A stretch of 64,000 nucleotides of DNA from positions 62,001-126,000 of the forward strand of contig CAZUDI010000002.1 in assembly GCA_964618975.1 (NCBI GenBank), written 5' to 3'. The stretch is from CAZUDI01 sp964618975. Its GTDB lineage: Bacteria > Desulfobacterota > Desulfomonilia > UBA1062. Each line of letters opens with the position of its first letter. Position 1 is the stretch's first letter. A program made the position numbers and the translations under genes. Below the pieces are notes generated by a model. It had not been told where the DNA came from and did no database searches. It saw only the letters and a program-made list of their open reading frames with translations. Shown in pieces: positions 26,206 through 34,702 of this stretch.

Positions 26206-27360
26206 ATGCAGAACGACCCACCGTATAACTATCAGCTCTCCGGGCGTTACTTCGCCCAGATCGCCGACGGAATGGAGGAACTCGGCACCCGCGAACTCGA
26301 TGCCTTGGGCGGGAAAGATGTCAAGCCCGGCTACCGCGGGCTCTTCTTCACGGCGGAGGCCTCAGGGCTTTACCGCGTGAATTACTGCGCGCGCACCATC
26401 ACGCGCGTGCTGGCCCCGCTTGTGAGCTTCGACTGCCACAGCACGAAATACCTCTACAAAACCGCCTATGCGCTGGACTGGCCAGCGCTCTTCAGCCTGG
26501 AGCATACCTTCGCCGTCTCGGCCAACGTCTCCAACAGCCAGGTGCGGCACTCCCAGTACGCGGCCCTGTGCCTCAAAGACGCCATCGTCGACAAATTCCG
26601 CGACCGTCTGGGCGCACGGCCGAACGTCGAACGCCTCACCCCGGATGTCCACCTCAACCTCAACCTCGCCCGCAACCATGCCGTGATCTCCCTGGACACA
26701 TCGGGGGGCTCGCTGCACCGCCGGGGCTACCGCCAAACCGCGCTGGGAGCGCCCATGCAGGAAACCCTGGCCGCCGCGGTCATCGCACTGAGCGCCTGGG
26801 ACGGCGAGCGGCCCCTGTACGACCCCCTGTGTGGCTCGGGCACGCTCCTGTGCGAGGCGCTCATGCGCTACTGCCGCATCCCGGCTGGCTACCTTCGAGA
26901 ACGCTTCGGCTTCGAGTTCCTGCCGGATTATGACGCAGAACTCTGGCAACGGGTCAGGCGCGAGGCCGATGGCCTGATGCGCGCCCTGCCCGAAGGCCTG
27001 ATCAGGGGCAGCGACCAGGCCCCGACGGCCATAGCGGCCGCGCGCACCAACTGCCGAGCCCTGCCTTATGGTGAGCACATCCGTTTCAGGCAGTCCCGTT
27101 TCCAGGACCTGGGAGACATTCATGACTCCACCATCGTGTGCAATCCGCCCTATGGCCGGCGGATGGGCAAAGACGAGGATCTGACGCTCCTCATGAAGGA
27201 ACTGGGCGACTTCCTTAAAAATCATGCCACCGGTTCGAGCGCCTATGTCTACTTCGGCAATCGGGAACTCATGAAATCCATCGGACTGCGCACGGCCTGG
27301 AAGAAGCCGCTCAGAAACGGACCCCTGGACGGCAGGCTTGCCCGCTTCGACCTCTTCTGA
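26206..27360 (+). CDS. THUMP-domain RNA N2-guanine methyltransferase (RlmL-N/UPF0020 family)
   Basis: A 384-residue protein. The N-terminus through residue ~165 is a THUMP-type RNA-binding region (GMEELGTRELDALGG, and RPNVERLTPDVHLNLNLARN), followed by a Rossmann methyltransferase: SAM motif YDPLCGSGTLLCEA (about 205-218), acidic GSDQAP, and catalytic NPPYGRR (about 308-314). The layout matches the N-terminal half of E. coli RlmL (23S rRNA G2445 N2-methylation) and stand-alone YpsC-type enzymes. AGAGGT at 26193-26198 supports the start. The exact rRNA or tRNA target is not determinable from sequence. Confidence 0.9.
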   Translation: MQNDPPYNYQLSGRYFAQIADGMEELGTRELDALGGKDVKPGYRGLFFTAEASGLYRVNYCARTITRVLAPLVSFDCHSTKYLYKTAYALDWPALFSLEHTFAVSANVSNSQVRHSQYAALCLKDAIVDKFRDRLGARPNVERLTPDVHLNLNLARNHAVISLDTSGGSLHRRGYRQTALGAPMQETLAAAVIALSAWDGERPLYDPLCGSGTLLCEALMRYCRIPAGYLRERFGFEFLPDYDAELWQRVRREADGLMRALPEGLIRGSDQAPTAIAAARTNCRALPYGEHIRFRQSRFQDLGDIHDSTIVCNPPYGRRMGKDEDLTLLMKELGDFLKNHATGSSAYVYFGNRELMKSIGLRTAWKKPLRNGPLDGRLARFDLF

Positions 27361-27437
27361 GCCGCACCGCTGCGAAAGGGATGCATGCTGATTATTCGTC
27401 CCAGTCCTCGGGACAAGGCTGGGGATCGGGAGGGCCA

Positions 27438-27456
27438 GGGCGGGGGTTGCCCGCCC
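27438..27456. terminator. GC-rich hairpin between convergent methyltransferase and csp genes
   Basis: Arms GGGCGGG and CCCGCCC around GGTTG, shared by the two convergent genes. No T-run. Confidence 0.4.
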
Positions 27457-27464
27457 CGTGCAGT

Positions 27465-27665
27465 CTAGATCTTGGATACGTTGGATGCCTGGGGACCCTT
27501 GGGTCCCTGCGTGATCTCCAAATCAACCCGGTCACCCTCTTCCAGGGTCTTGAAGCCCTGTCCCTGGATGGCCGAATAGTGGACAAAGACGTCGCCCCCG
27601 TCCTCTACCGTGATGAACCCGTAGCCCTTCTGCTCGTTGAACCACTTCACCGTTCCTTTCGCCAT
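27465..27665 (-). CDS. Cold-shock protein (CspA family), copy 1
   Basis: A 66-residue single OB-fold cold-shock domain. RNP1 (KGYGFI) and RNP2 (DVFVHYSAI) single-strand nucleic-acid-binding motifs are intact. The start at ATG 27665 is fixed by the family N-terminus MAKGTVKWFN and by GAAGGGG upstream; a longer open frame reaching 27761 is the leader. It is about 85 percent identical by eye to the second copy at 61453. CspA-type proteins act as RNA chaperones and are controlled through a structured 5' leader; this copy has a leader of about 163 nt shared with the other copy. Confidence 0.95.
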   Translation of the reverse strand: MAKGTVKWFNEQKGYGFITVEDGGDVFVHYSAIQGQGFKTLEEGDRVDLEITQGPKGPQASNVSKI

Positions 27666-27828
27666 GGACACCCCTTCTTTCCGATCCCCCGCGCCAGCAC
27701 ACAAAGGACCTCTAAGTTTTTCTGAAAAACGGGCATTACCGGCAACCGAGAACACCTTCATTTATGAGAGTGAACGGAGAGGTTAACGTGGCAAAGGTTC
27801 CAGTGCGATAAAGTCGTATTTCAGATTA
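27666..27828 (-). promoter_or_regulatory. Conserved csp 5' leader, copy 1
   Basis: Blocks shared in order with the leader at 61297: TAATCTGAAA then CGACT and TATCG (27828-27806), ACGTTAAC (27789-27782) and GTTTTTCAGAAAA (27730-27718). The last block is itself a small inverted repeat. The length resembles the ~159-nt E. coli cspA thermosensing leader. Confidence 0.75.
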
Positions 27829-27834
27829 GATACA

Positions 27835-27863
27835 TAGATACCTCACCCACGCAATTTTGTCAA
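27835..27863 (-). promoter_or_regulatory. csp copy 1 promoter
   Basis: Minus-strand TTGACA (27863-27858), 17-base spacer, TATCTA (27840-27835); same -35 and spacing as the promoter of copy 2. Confidence 0.65.
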
Positions 27864-28098
27864 GAACGAAGTCCGCCGCCGATACCCATGGCCGCACATC
27901 GGCCCCCTGCAGGTAGACCCATTTGTGGCTGATGACCTCGTCTGGGACATACGATTGCAAAACCCCGCCTGGGACCTATAGTATCCTTCTTACACCCGGG
28001 GCAGGCCCGGGCCCCCCAGCCATCATATGGCGGGGGGACTGAGGACTATGGCGATCCAGGACGGGAGGGGGGCCTCTCCGGACCCTCAGAGGGAGGAC

Positions 28099-28638
28099 AT
28101 GATGAAGAAGGCCCGGTTTTTCGCCAGTCTCCTGAGCCTCGTGCTCGTGACAGGGTGTAGCGCTGTGCGTCTCTCTCTGGACTACGACCCGGCAGCGGAC
28201 ATTTCCGGGTGGCGTACCTTTGCCTGGTGTAGCGCGGCGTGGAAGCAGACAGGCGATTACCGCATCGACAATCCCCTCCTCGAGGAGCGCATCCGCAGCG
28301 CCGTGACGGCCGAGCTCGTCTCTTTCGGCTATGTGCCGTTGCACGAAGGGGAACCCGATTTCCGTGTAGACTTTAAGATCGCGCTTTCCCCGGGCTTCGA
28401 TGTGGATGTCACACCCTCCGGGGCTGTCCACGGGCGCCTCCATCGCTGGCACACGTTTAAGGTGCGCCCCTTTGAAGAGCAGACCATCGTCATCGATATA
28501 CGCGATGCCCTCTCAGACAGACTCGTCTGGCGCGGCGCCGGCACATGGCGTTTCCGTGGGGACCTCACGCCAGAGGAAACCACCTCCCGGATCAACCGCA
28601 TCGTCCGGGAAATCCTCGAGCGCTTCCCGCCCCCGTAA
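28099..28638 (+). CDS. DUF4136-like lipoprotein
   Basis: A 179-residue lipoprotein: signal sequence, lipobox LVTGC (about residue 20), then the DUF4136 pattern with DYDPAADISGWRTFAW near the mature N-terminus, NPLLEERIRSAV, and GDLTPEETTSRINRIVREIL at the end. Such lipoproteins are widespread in Gram-negative bacteria and have no settled role. AGAGGGAGGAC at 28088-28098 sets the start at one of two adjacent ATG codons (28099 or 28102). An in-frame upstream ATG at 28027 has no such site. Monocistronic. Confidence 0.85.
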   Translation: MMKKARFFASLLSLVLVTGCSAVRLSLDYDPAADISGWRTFAWCSAAWKQTGDYRIDNPLLEERIRSAVTAELVSFGYVPLHEGEPDFRVDFKIALSPGFDVDVTPSGAVHGRLHRWHTFKVRPFEEQTIVIDIRDALSDRLVWRGAGTWRFRGDLTPEETTSRINRIVREILERFPPP

Positions 28639-28732
28639 TCCGCGACCGCCGCCGTCCACGCCTCGCCCTCAACTCTGGCAGAGACCGGCTGCCATGCGCG
28701 CAGGATCACGCTCTTTCCGTTTCCGGCGACGC

Positions 28733-29014
28733 TCAGCGCTTGAGCACCCCGATCCACACCGGGACCCACCAGGTGAAACCGAAGGCCAGGGTCTTGACCA
28801 CGGTCCTCACCGGGGAGAGCCCGGCCTGGCGTCCGATTCTCAAGGCCAGCATGAGCTCGAGCGGATGCCCGCCGACCCAGGCAAAAAGCACCCCGCGCCA
28901 GGCCTTCTTGAGGGTCTGGTTCTCAAATGGTTTCACCAACCCGGTGACGGTAAAAACCCACCCCCCGAGGGAGGTGGCCATCAGCACATACCACAAAGCC
29001 TTGCCCTTGAGCAT
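28733..29014 (-). CDS. Small integral membrane protein
   Basis: A 93-residue protein with probably three hydrophobic segments (ALWYVLMATSLGGWVF, GVLFAWVGGHPLELML, TLAFGFTWWVPVWIGV) and a positively charged loop. No known family is recognised. The start at 29014 is set by AGAGGAGG just upstream on the minus strand; a longer frame to 29158 lacks membrane character. The repeat copy at 29052-29104 lies just upstream. Confidence 0.65.
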   Translation of the reverse strand: MLKGKALWYVLMATSLGGWVFTVTGLVKPFENQTLKKAWRGVLFAWVGGHPLELMLALRIGRQAGLSPVRTVVKTLAFGFTWWVPVWIGVLKR

Positions 29015-29051
29015 AGCGCCTCCTCTGACTGCATGGCGTTCCTTAAATACC

Positions 29052-29104
29052 CGGGGCCAGCCAGGGATCCCCCTTGAAGCCGCAAGTGGTAAGGAAATTC
29101 GAGC
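29052..29104 (+). repeat. Degenerate copy of the dispersed repeat
   Basis: CCAGGGATCCCCC, then TTGAAGCCGCAAG and AAATTCGA, resembles the middle and right end of copies at 47322 and 43351. Confidence 0.45.
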
Positions 29105-29320
29105 AAAAGCGATCAGGCCCCGCTCATGAGCATACCTGCATTCGTGCATCGAATTCAAGCCCGCTTTGGCCTTCCAGCCCCGGCCGGGCGGCTTGCCCTC
29201 GCCTCATCACACGCTTATTGTATTCAGCAGGGCCGGGCAGGATCGATTGTGCCAGAGAGGCATGCGCGTCATGCACCGCCTGCCGGCCGTCGCGCTGCCG
29301 GCCCGACCGGGGGCAAGACC

Positions 29321-30364
29321 ATGCACAAGGGATTCTTGATCCTGTTATTCCTGGCCCTGTTACAGGCTCTGCCCGTCATGGGGCAAACAGCGAATACACC
29401 CATCCGTCTCTTCATGCCAGACGGACAGCTGCGTTCGAACTTCATCCGCGTCTTTGTCACGAGCGAGCTGTCACAGGAGATGCAGCCCACCCTCGAACTC
29501 CTCCATATCCACCACTTCAGCCCCGCCGATCAGGCGGCCCCACGCTTCCCGGCCAGGGTCGTGTCTCCCCACCAGGTCTGGCCGGGAGACACGTCGGCCA
29601 CCGGCAGTCTGGGCACCTTCCTGCTCTTCGACCTCAGCGCCTTCGGCATTCCCCGCTATATGGCGCGCATCAAGGTCATTCCTGTGCTCCGCTGGCACGA
29701 CCAGCAGAGCGGAAGCGTCTGTGCCGTGCATACGGGCGAGGTCTACCTCGCCAACCGCAGCGGCGCGGTGCTGTGGACCCTGAGCGCCATCGGGGTGCTG
29801 CTGATCATCATCACACTCATCTCCAGCGGCAAGGGCGCCAGCGTCATCGATCTCTTCACCGGTGTCGACAATCACCTGTCGCTGTGGCGCACGCAGCTGG
29901 CCGCCTGGACCGTGGCCGTGGGCAGCATCGTGCTGGGATACGCCATGATCCGTCTCGAGGTTCCCGAGATCCCGGAATCCGTGGTTTCGCTCATGGGGCT
30001 CTCGTTGGCCACCGGCGGATATAGCCACTACAAGACCATGCTGTCGGTCCACCAGGCCGGAATCAGGCCCCGCGACCGCTCGCAGCCACGGAGACTCTTC
30101 GATCTGATCGCCGACTTCCCCACCGGCCAAACCCAGGGCTCGCTTTCCATCGCCAAGGTCCAGATGCTCTTCTGGACCGTGCTGATCATCATCATCTTCC
30201 TGTGCAAGAGCATCATCGAGGGTGTGCTTTGGGACGTACCCTGGATGATGGTGGTCCTCATGGGCATGAGCCAGGCGGGATACCTGGGGCCCAAGGTCAT
30301 GCGTCCGTTGCCGGACACTGATTCGGTCGTACCTCAGGCGGGGGGACAGAGCCCTGGCGCCTGA
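29321..30364 (+). CDS. Membrane protein with exported N-terminal domain, unknown function
   Basis: A 347-residue protein I do not recognise. It has a signal sequence (LILLFLALLQALPVMGQ), an extracytoplasmic beta-rich domain of about 130 residues, then four membrane helices (about 148-170, 195-215, 285-305 and 310-330), and a cytoplasmic loop between helices 2 and 4 with QTQGSLSIAKVQMLFWT. The start at ATG 29321 is chosen because the signal sequence begins there; the open frame extends to 29126 with arginine-rich non-protein-like sequence. The only ribosome-binding candidate is GGGGGC, so the start is less certain. Monocistronic. Confidence 0.68.
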   Translation: MHKGFLILLFLALLQALPVMGQTANTPIRLFMPDGQLRSNFIRVFVTSELSQEMQPTLELLHIHHFSPADQAAPRFPARVVSPHQVWPGDTSATGSLGTFLLFDLSAFGIPRYMARIKVIPVLRWHDQQSGSVCAVHTGEVYLANRSGAVLWTLSAIGVLLIIITLISSGKGASVIDLFTGVDNHLSLWRTQLAAWTVAVGSIVLGYAMIRLEVPEIPESVVSLMGLSLATGGYSHYKTMLSVHQAGIRPRDRSQPRRLFDLIADFPTGQTQGSLSIAKVQMLFWTVLIIIIFLCKSIIEGVLWDVPWMMVVLMGMSQAGYLGPKVMRPLPDTDSVVPQAGGQSPGA

Positions 30365-30415
30365 GGCCTTCCGAAGGCCATGGGCGCGGGAGAGATTTCC
30401 GAGCACGGACCGACC

Positions 30416-30444
30416 TTGACATGCGGGTATGACTCGGGTAACAG
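30416..30444 (+). promoter_or_regulatory. Candidate promoter of the LolA-like/ABC/barrel operon
   Basis: TTGACA (30416-30421), 17-base spacer, TAACAG (30439-30444), predicting a leader of about 110 nt before the start at 30560. Confidence 0.45.
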
Positions 30445-30559
30445 TCCTGACAGGCCACCACCGCCCAGGGGTGTCCCTCGTACCCGGAATCTGGCATCGC
30501 AAGCCCGGAGGATCACCCTTCAACCACAGGACCATCGCGCCTGTTTCAAGGAGGGATGC

Positions 30560-31435
30560 ATGCCGCTGGTCTTACCCCCTGAGAGCCCATCCAGGATCCC
30601 GCCCCCCCCCCGGGGCCCGGCAGGAGCCATCCCCACCGCTGTAAAACGCCCCCCTCTGTGTCTCCGCGTTGGCTGGGGCGGTCAAGTCCTGGGGCTGCTC
30701 GCCTTCTGGCTGGGGGTCTGTCTGTGCCCCGCGGCCGTCCTCGGCGCTCAGAACCCGAGCGCGCGTGAGATCCTCGATCACATCGACGACCTCTTCCGCG
30801 GCAATTCCAGCCACGGTACGTTCACCATGCAGGTCTCCACCGCCCACTACACGCGCAGCATGACCCTCGAGGCCTGGAGCAGGGGCAAGGACTTCTCCCT
30901 GATCCGCATCCTGGCCCCCCAAAAGGAGCGCGGCACCGCCACGCTCCGGGCCAAGGACAACATCTGGAACTACCTGCCCAAGATCAGACGCGTCATCAAG
31001 ATCCCCTCCTCCCTGATGGGGGCCGCGTGGATGGGCAGCCACTTCACCAACGACGACCTCGTCAAGGAGAGTCGCATGGCCGACGACTACACCAGTGAGA
31101 TCACCTTCAGGGGCCCAAGGGACGGTACACGGGTCATCGAGCTGACCCTGACCCCCCGGGAAGACGCCGCCGTGGTGTGGGGCAAGGTGGTGGCGTGCAT
31201 TAAGGCCGACGACTGGATCCCCCTGAATATCGTGTACTACGACGAGGACCTCGACGAGGTGCGCACCATGGTCTTCGCGGACGTACGCCCTCTGGGCGGC
31301 CGCCGCCTGCCGAGCAGGCTGCGCATGACCCCGGCCGACAAGCCCGGCGAGTATACCGAGATCGTCTATGACGGCCTGGTCTTCGACCTCGAGCTTCCCG
31401 ATGATCTCTTCACCCTCCGGAGCCTTCAGCAATGA
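30560..31435 (+). CDS. Outer membrane lipoprotein-sorting (LolA-like) protein
   Basis: A 291-residue exported protein. After a long N-terminus and a hydrophobic export segment ending LGA (about 62), the mature part follows the COG2834 pattern: GTFTMQVST, RGKDFSLIRILAPQKERGTATL, DNIWNYLPKIRRVIKIPSSLMGAAWMG, and an end DLELPDDLFTLRSL. This half-barrel fold carries a lipid or lipoprotein acyl chain across the periplasm. The start at 30560 has AAGGAGG at 30548-30554. The stop overlaps the next start as ATGA. It is the first gene of a five-gene operon that also supplies an ABC exporter and a barrel, so it likely shuttles a lipidic cargo between them. Confidence 0.86.
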   Translation: MPLVLPPESPSRIPPPPRGPAGAIPTAVKRPPLCLRVGWGGQVLGLLAFWLGVCLCPAAVLGAQNPSAREILDHIDDLFRGNSSHGTFTMQVSTAHYTRSMTLEAWSRGKDFSLIRILAPQKERGTATLRAKDNIWNYLPKIRRVIKIPSSLMGAAWMGSHFTNDDLVKESRMADDYTSEITFRGPRDGTRVIELTLTPREDAAVVWGKVVACIKADDWIPLNIVYYDEDLDEVRTMVFADVRPLGGRRLPSRLRMTPADKPGEYTEIVYDGLVFDLELPDDLFTLRSLQQ

Positions 31436-32691
31436 TCCGCCCTCCCTTTTCCTCTGCCCGCCATCAGGCCCGCGCGCGGTTCGTGGCCCTCGCCTGGCGC
31501 AACCTGTGGCGCAACCCGCGCCGCAGTCTGATCACGCTTACCGCCCTGGTGCTCAGCACGGTGGTGCTGATCGTCACCGACGCCCTCATGCATGGCCTGC
31601 TGCTCCAGATGGAGCACAGTGTCACCGACCTCAGCGTGGGAGAGGTGCAGGTGCATAACCGGCGCTACCTGGGGGAGCGCAACCTCTACGATACCATCAG
31701 CGCCCCCGGGGCGATCCTCGAGGTCGCCCGCAACCATGGCATCCCCGCCACAGGAAGGGCCTTCGGCTACGGCCTGCTCTCGGGCGGCACCAAATCGGCC
31801 GGTGTGCAGTTCTGGGGTATCGAGCCTAACAGCGAGCGCCGGGTGAGCGACCTGGCGGACAACGTGCTTATGGGCGCCTTCATCGGCGGTGCGCCGCAGC
31901 AGGGGGTAGTGCTCGGCCGCAAGCTGGCCCGCACCCTCAACGCCGGGCTCGGTGACGAGCTCGTGGTGGTGGTGCAGGCCGCCGACGGTTCGCTGGGGAA
32001 TACGATCTTGCACGTGAGAGGCATCCTCAAGTCCATCGGTGAGACCCAGGACCGCAGTCTGGCCCTGATCCACGCGCTCGACTTCGCCGAGCTCTTCGTT
32101 TTCGAGGGCCGCATCCACGAGATCGCGCTCAACTCCCGCGGCGCACTCACCCCCGAGGAGATCGCCGCCTTACTCCTGCCCGCCAGCGGGGACAATGCCG
32201 TTAAGACCTGGCGGCAGCTTAGACCGACACTTTCCGACATGCTCACTACCTATGCAGGCATGACGCTGATCTTCGAGTTCATCTTCTTCCTGGCCGCCGG
32301 CCTGGGCGTGCTCAACACCATGCTCATGGCCACCTACGAACGCATCCCTGAGTTCGGCCTGATCAAGGCCATCGGCGCCTCGCCCGGGCGCGTGGTCGCG
32401 GACGTGCTGAGCGAAGCGCTTGTCCTGGGTGTGGCCGCCAGCCTCATCGGGGGGCCCACGGGCACCCTCATCGCCTGGTACCTCGCGCGGCACCCCCTCG
32501 ACCTGAGCGGCTTCGCCGAGGGCTTCAACACCTCGGGAGTGGCCCTCAGCACCGATTGGGGCGCGGTGGTCACGCTGCCGGGCACCCTCGTCCCGGTCGT
32601 TTTTCTGTGGCTCGTGGTACTGCTGGCGGCCCTCTACCCCGCCGTCAAGGCGGCACGGCTCGACCCGGTGGAGGCCCTCGCCCATGTCTAG
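31432..32691 (+). CDS. FtsX/LolE-type ABC transporter permease 1
   Basis: A 419-residue permease with the MacB/LolCE topology: one membrane segment at the N-terminus (LITLTALVLSTVVLIVTDAL), a large periplasmic domain (about 55-270), then three membrane segments ending with LVVLLAALYPAVKAARLDPVEAL, the conserved FtsX cytoplasmic end. The ATGA overlap with the previous gene and the 8-base overlap with the following one show a tight operon. These permeases extract lipids or lipoproteins from the inner membrane by mechanotransmission, not by classical transport. Confidence 0.9.
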   Translation: MIRPPFSSARHQARARFVALAWRNLWRNPRRSLITLTALVLSTVVLIVTDALMHGLLLQMEHSVTDLSVGEVQVHNRRYLGERNLYDTISAPGAILEVARNHGIPATGRAFGYGLLSGGTKSAGVQFWGIEPNSERRVSDLADNVLMGAFIGGAPQQGVVLGRKLARTLNAGLGDELVVVVQAADGSLGNTILHVRGILKSIGETQDRSLALIHALDFAELFVFEGRIHEIALNSRGALTPEEIAALLLPASGDNAVKTWRQLRPTLSDMLTTYAGMTLIFEFIFFLAAGLGVLNTMLMATYERIPEFGLIKAIGASPGRVVADVLSEALVLGVAASLIGGPTGTLIAWYLARHPLDLSGFAEGFNTSGVALSTDWGAVVTLPGTLVPVVFLWLVVLLAALYPAVKAARLDPVEALAHV

Positions 32692-33976
32692 GACATCCAG
32701 GACAGACCGCGCTCACGCCCTGCCGGCAGGGGGACAGATGCGGCGGGTGCTGAAACTCGCCTGGCGCAACCTCTGGCGCAAGGTCCGCCGCACCCTGATC
32801 ACGGTGAGCTCGATCGCCTTCGGACTGTCCTTTGCGGTCTTCGTCATCAGCATGGGCGACGGCATGTACCGCAAGCTCATCGACTCGGCGGTGAAACTCA
32901 ACGCCGGGCACGTGACCGTGCAGCACCCGGACTATGCCGCGGCCCCGGCCGTGGACCTGCGCGTGCCCTCGGTGCACCGGGTGCAGGCGGCCGCCCGATC
33001 GATCCCCGGTGTGGCGTGCGTCAAGCCCCTCATCGTGGCCCAGGCCGTCGTCGCCAGCGGCAGCGCCTCGGCCGGGGTGGGCCTGATAGGGGTGGATCCG
33101 AAACGCGAACGGGAGATCTCGCCGCTGGCTGGCGTCATCGTTCAGGGACGCTACCTCGAGCCGGGCGACGCCCGGGGGGTGATCCTCGGCCGGACCCTGG
33201 CCCGGCGGCTGGACCTTAAGCCGGGCAAAAAGCTCGTCATCACCACCAACGATGTCCACGGCGAGCTTACCAGCGAGCTGCTGCGGGTCACAGGCATCTT
33301 CGAGACCTCCCTGGAGGAGGCCGATGCCTTCCTGGTGCAGGTACCCCTGGATGTCGCACGCCGCATCCTGAACCTGGGGCCGGACGAGGCCACCCAGGTG
33401 GGGCTGGTCCTGAGCGTCCCCGAACGCCAGAGGTGCGTGATGGAGGCCCTGGCCAAGCGCCTGGGGCCGGAGGGCCCGGCCGTGCTCCCCTGGCAGGAGG
33501 TCCTGCCCGACCTGGCGGGCTTCATGGCCGTGGACCTGGGGGCCAACTATGTCTTCCAGGGCATCATCCTTTTGCTGATCAGTTTCACCATCCTGAATAC
33601 CATCCTCATGAGCGTGCTCGAGCGCACGCGTGAGTTCGCCACGCTGCTGGCGCTGGGCACCGCACCGTGGCTGCTCAGGCTGCAGGTGATCGTGGAGGCT
33701 CTGCTGATCGGGCTCATCGGGGCCGTCTGCGGCCTGCTCCTGGGCGGCGGCATCAGCCTCTATTTCCAGATCCACGGCCTCGACCTCAGCGCCCTCTTCA
33801 GTGCGGACCTGAGCATCACCGGGTTCGCCGTCGATCCCCTGATCCACAACGACGTCACGCCCGGCCTGCTGGCCTGGACCGGGGCGCTGGTCTGGGGGCT
33901 GACCATCCTGATCGGACTCTACCCGGCCTGGCGTGCGGCGAGCATCGACCTTCCGGACGTGCTGCGGAGCAGGTAG
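32684..33976 (+). CDS. FtsX/LolC-type ABC transporter permease 2
   Basis: A 430-residue second permease with the same layout as the preceding one: N-terminal membrane segment (TLITVSSIAFGLSFAVFVIS), periplasmic domain, and three C-terminal segments ending LIGLYPAWRAASIDLPDVL. Starting at 32684 gives an 8-base overlap with permease 1. An internal ATG at 32738 (residue 19) just before the conserved RRVLKLAWRNLWRK is an alternative start. Two unlike permeases suggest a heterodimer, as in LolCE. The ATPase follows after 9 bases. Confidence 0.9.
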   Translation: MSRTSRTDRAHALPAGGQMRRVLKLAWRNLWRKVRRTLITVSSIAFGLSFAVFVISMGDGMYRKLIDSAVKLNAGHVTVQHPDYAAAPAVDLRVPSVHRVQAAARSIPGVACVKPLIVAQAVVASGSASAGVGLIGVDPKREREISPLAGVIVQGRYLEPGDARGVILGRTLARRLDLKPGKKLVITTNDVHGELTSELLRVTGIFETSLEEADAFLVQVPLDVARRILNLGPDEATQVGLVLSVPERQRCVMEALAKRLGPEGPAVLPWQEVLPDLAGFMAVDLGANYVFQGIILLLISFTILNTILMSVLERTREFATLLALGTAPWLLRLQVIVEALLIGLIGAVCGLLLGGGISLYFQIHGLDLSALFSADLSITGFAVDPLIHNDVTPGLLAWTGALVWGLTILIGLYPAWRAASIDLPDVLRSR

Positions 33977-33985
33977 GGGGAAGGC

Positions 33986-34702
33986 ATGCCTGCACAGCCA
34001 ACAGAGAGGCACACCATCGTCAGCCTGGAGAAGGTCGTCAAGGAGTACGGCGGCGACGGCGTGGTGGTGCGCGCCCTGGACGGGGTGGATCTGGGCCTCG
34101 CCGCGGGCGAGTTCACCGTGGTGGCCGGGCCCTCGGGCTCGGGCAAGAGCACACTGCTGAACCTGATCGGCGGGCTCGACCGTCCGAGTTCGGGCACGGT
34201 GCGCCTGAGCGGCCAGGATATGGGCAGGCTGAGCCGGTCCCGGCTCAGCCGTCTGCGGCTCGAGAAGATCGGCTTCGTCTTCCAGGCCTATAACCTCATC
34301 CCTGTGCTAACGGCCTACGAAAACGCCGAGTATGTGCTCCTGCTGCAGGGCGTACCCTTCGTCGAACGCCGCGCCCGCGTCATGGACCTGCTTGCGACCG
34401 TGGGCCTTTCCGGGCTGGAGGGGCGCTTCCCCCGCGAACTCTCAGGCGGCCAGCAGCAGCGCGTGGCCATCGCACGGGCCATCGCCTCCGAGCCGCAGCT
34501 CGTGCTGGCCGACGAGCCCACCGCCAACCTCGACTCCCACACCGCCGGCGAGCTGATGCAGCTCATGGAGCGGCTCAACGCCGACAAAGGGGTCACCTTT
34601 CTCTTCTCCACCCACGACCCGTCCGTGAGACAGCGCGCTCGCCGCACCCTCCTCCTGAGCGACGGGCGCATCGTCAACGACCTCTGGCGGGGGCCCCGGT
34701 GA
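33986..34702 (+). CDS. LolD/MacB-type ABC ATPase
   Basis: A 238-residue ATPase of the LolD-MacB-FtsE branch. Walker A GPSGSGKST (about 49-57), the Q-loop FQAYNLIPVLTAYEN (typical of LolD), signature LSGGQQQRVAIARA, Walker B LVLADEPTANLD and switch STHD are all intact. It is the energy module for the two preceding permeases. Four bases overlap with the following barrel gene, so the ATPase, the permeases, the LolA-like protein and the barrel are made together. Confidence 0.94.
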   Translation: MPAQPTERHTIVSLEKVVKEYGGDGVVVRALDGVDLGLAAGEFTVVAGPSGSGKSTLLNLIGGLDRPSSGTVRLSGQDMGRLSRSRLSRLRLEKIGFVFQAYNLIPVLTAYENAEYVLLLQGVPFVERRARVMDLLATVGLSGLEGRFPRELSGGQQQRVAIARAIASEPQLVLADEPTANLDSHTAGELMQLMERLNADKGVTFLFSTHDPSVRQRARRTLLLSDGRIVNDLWRGPR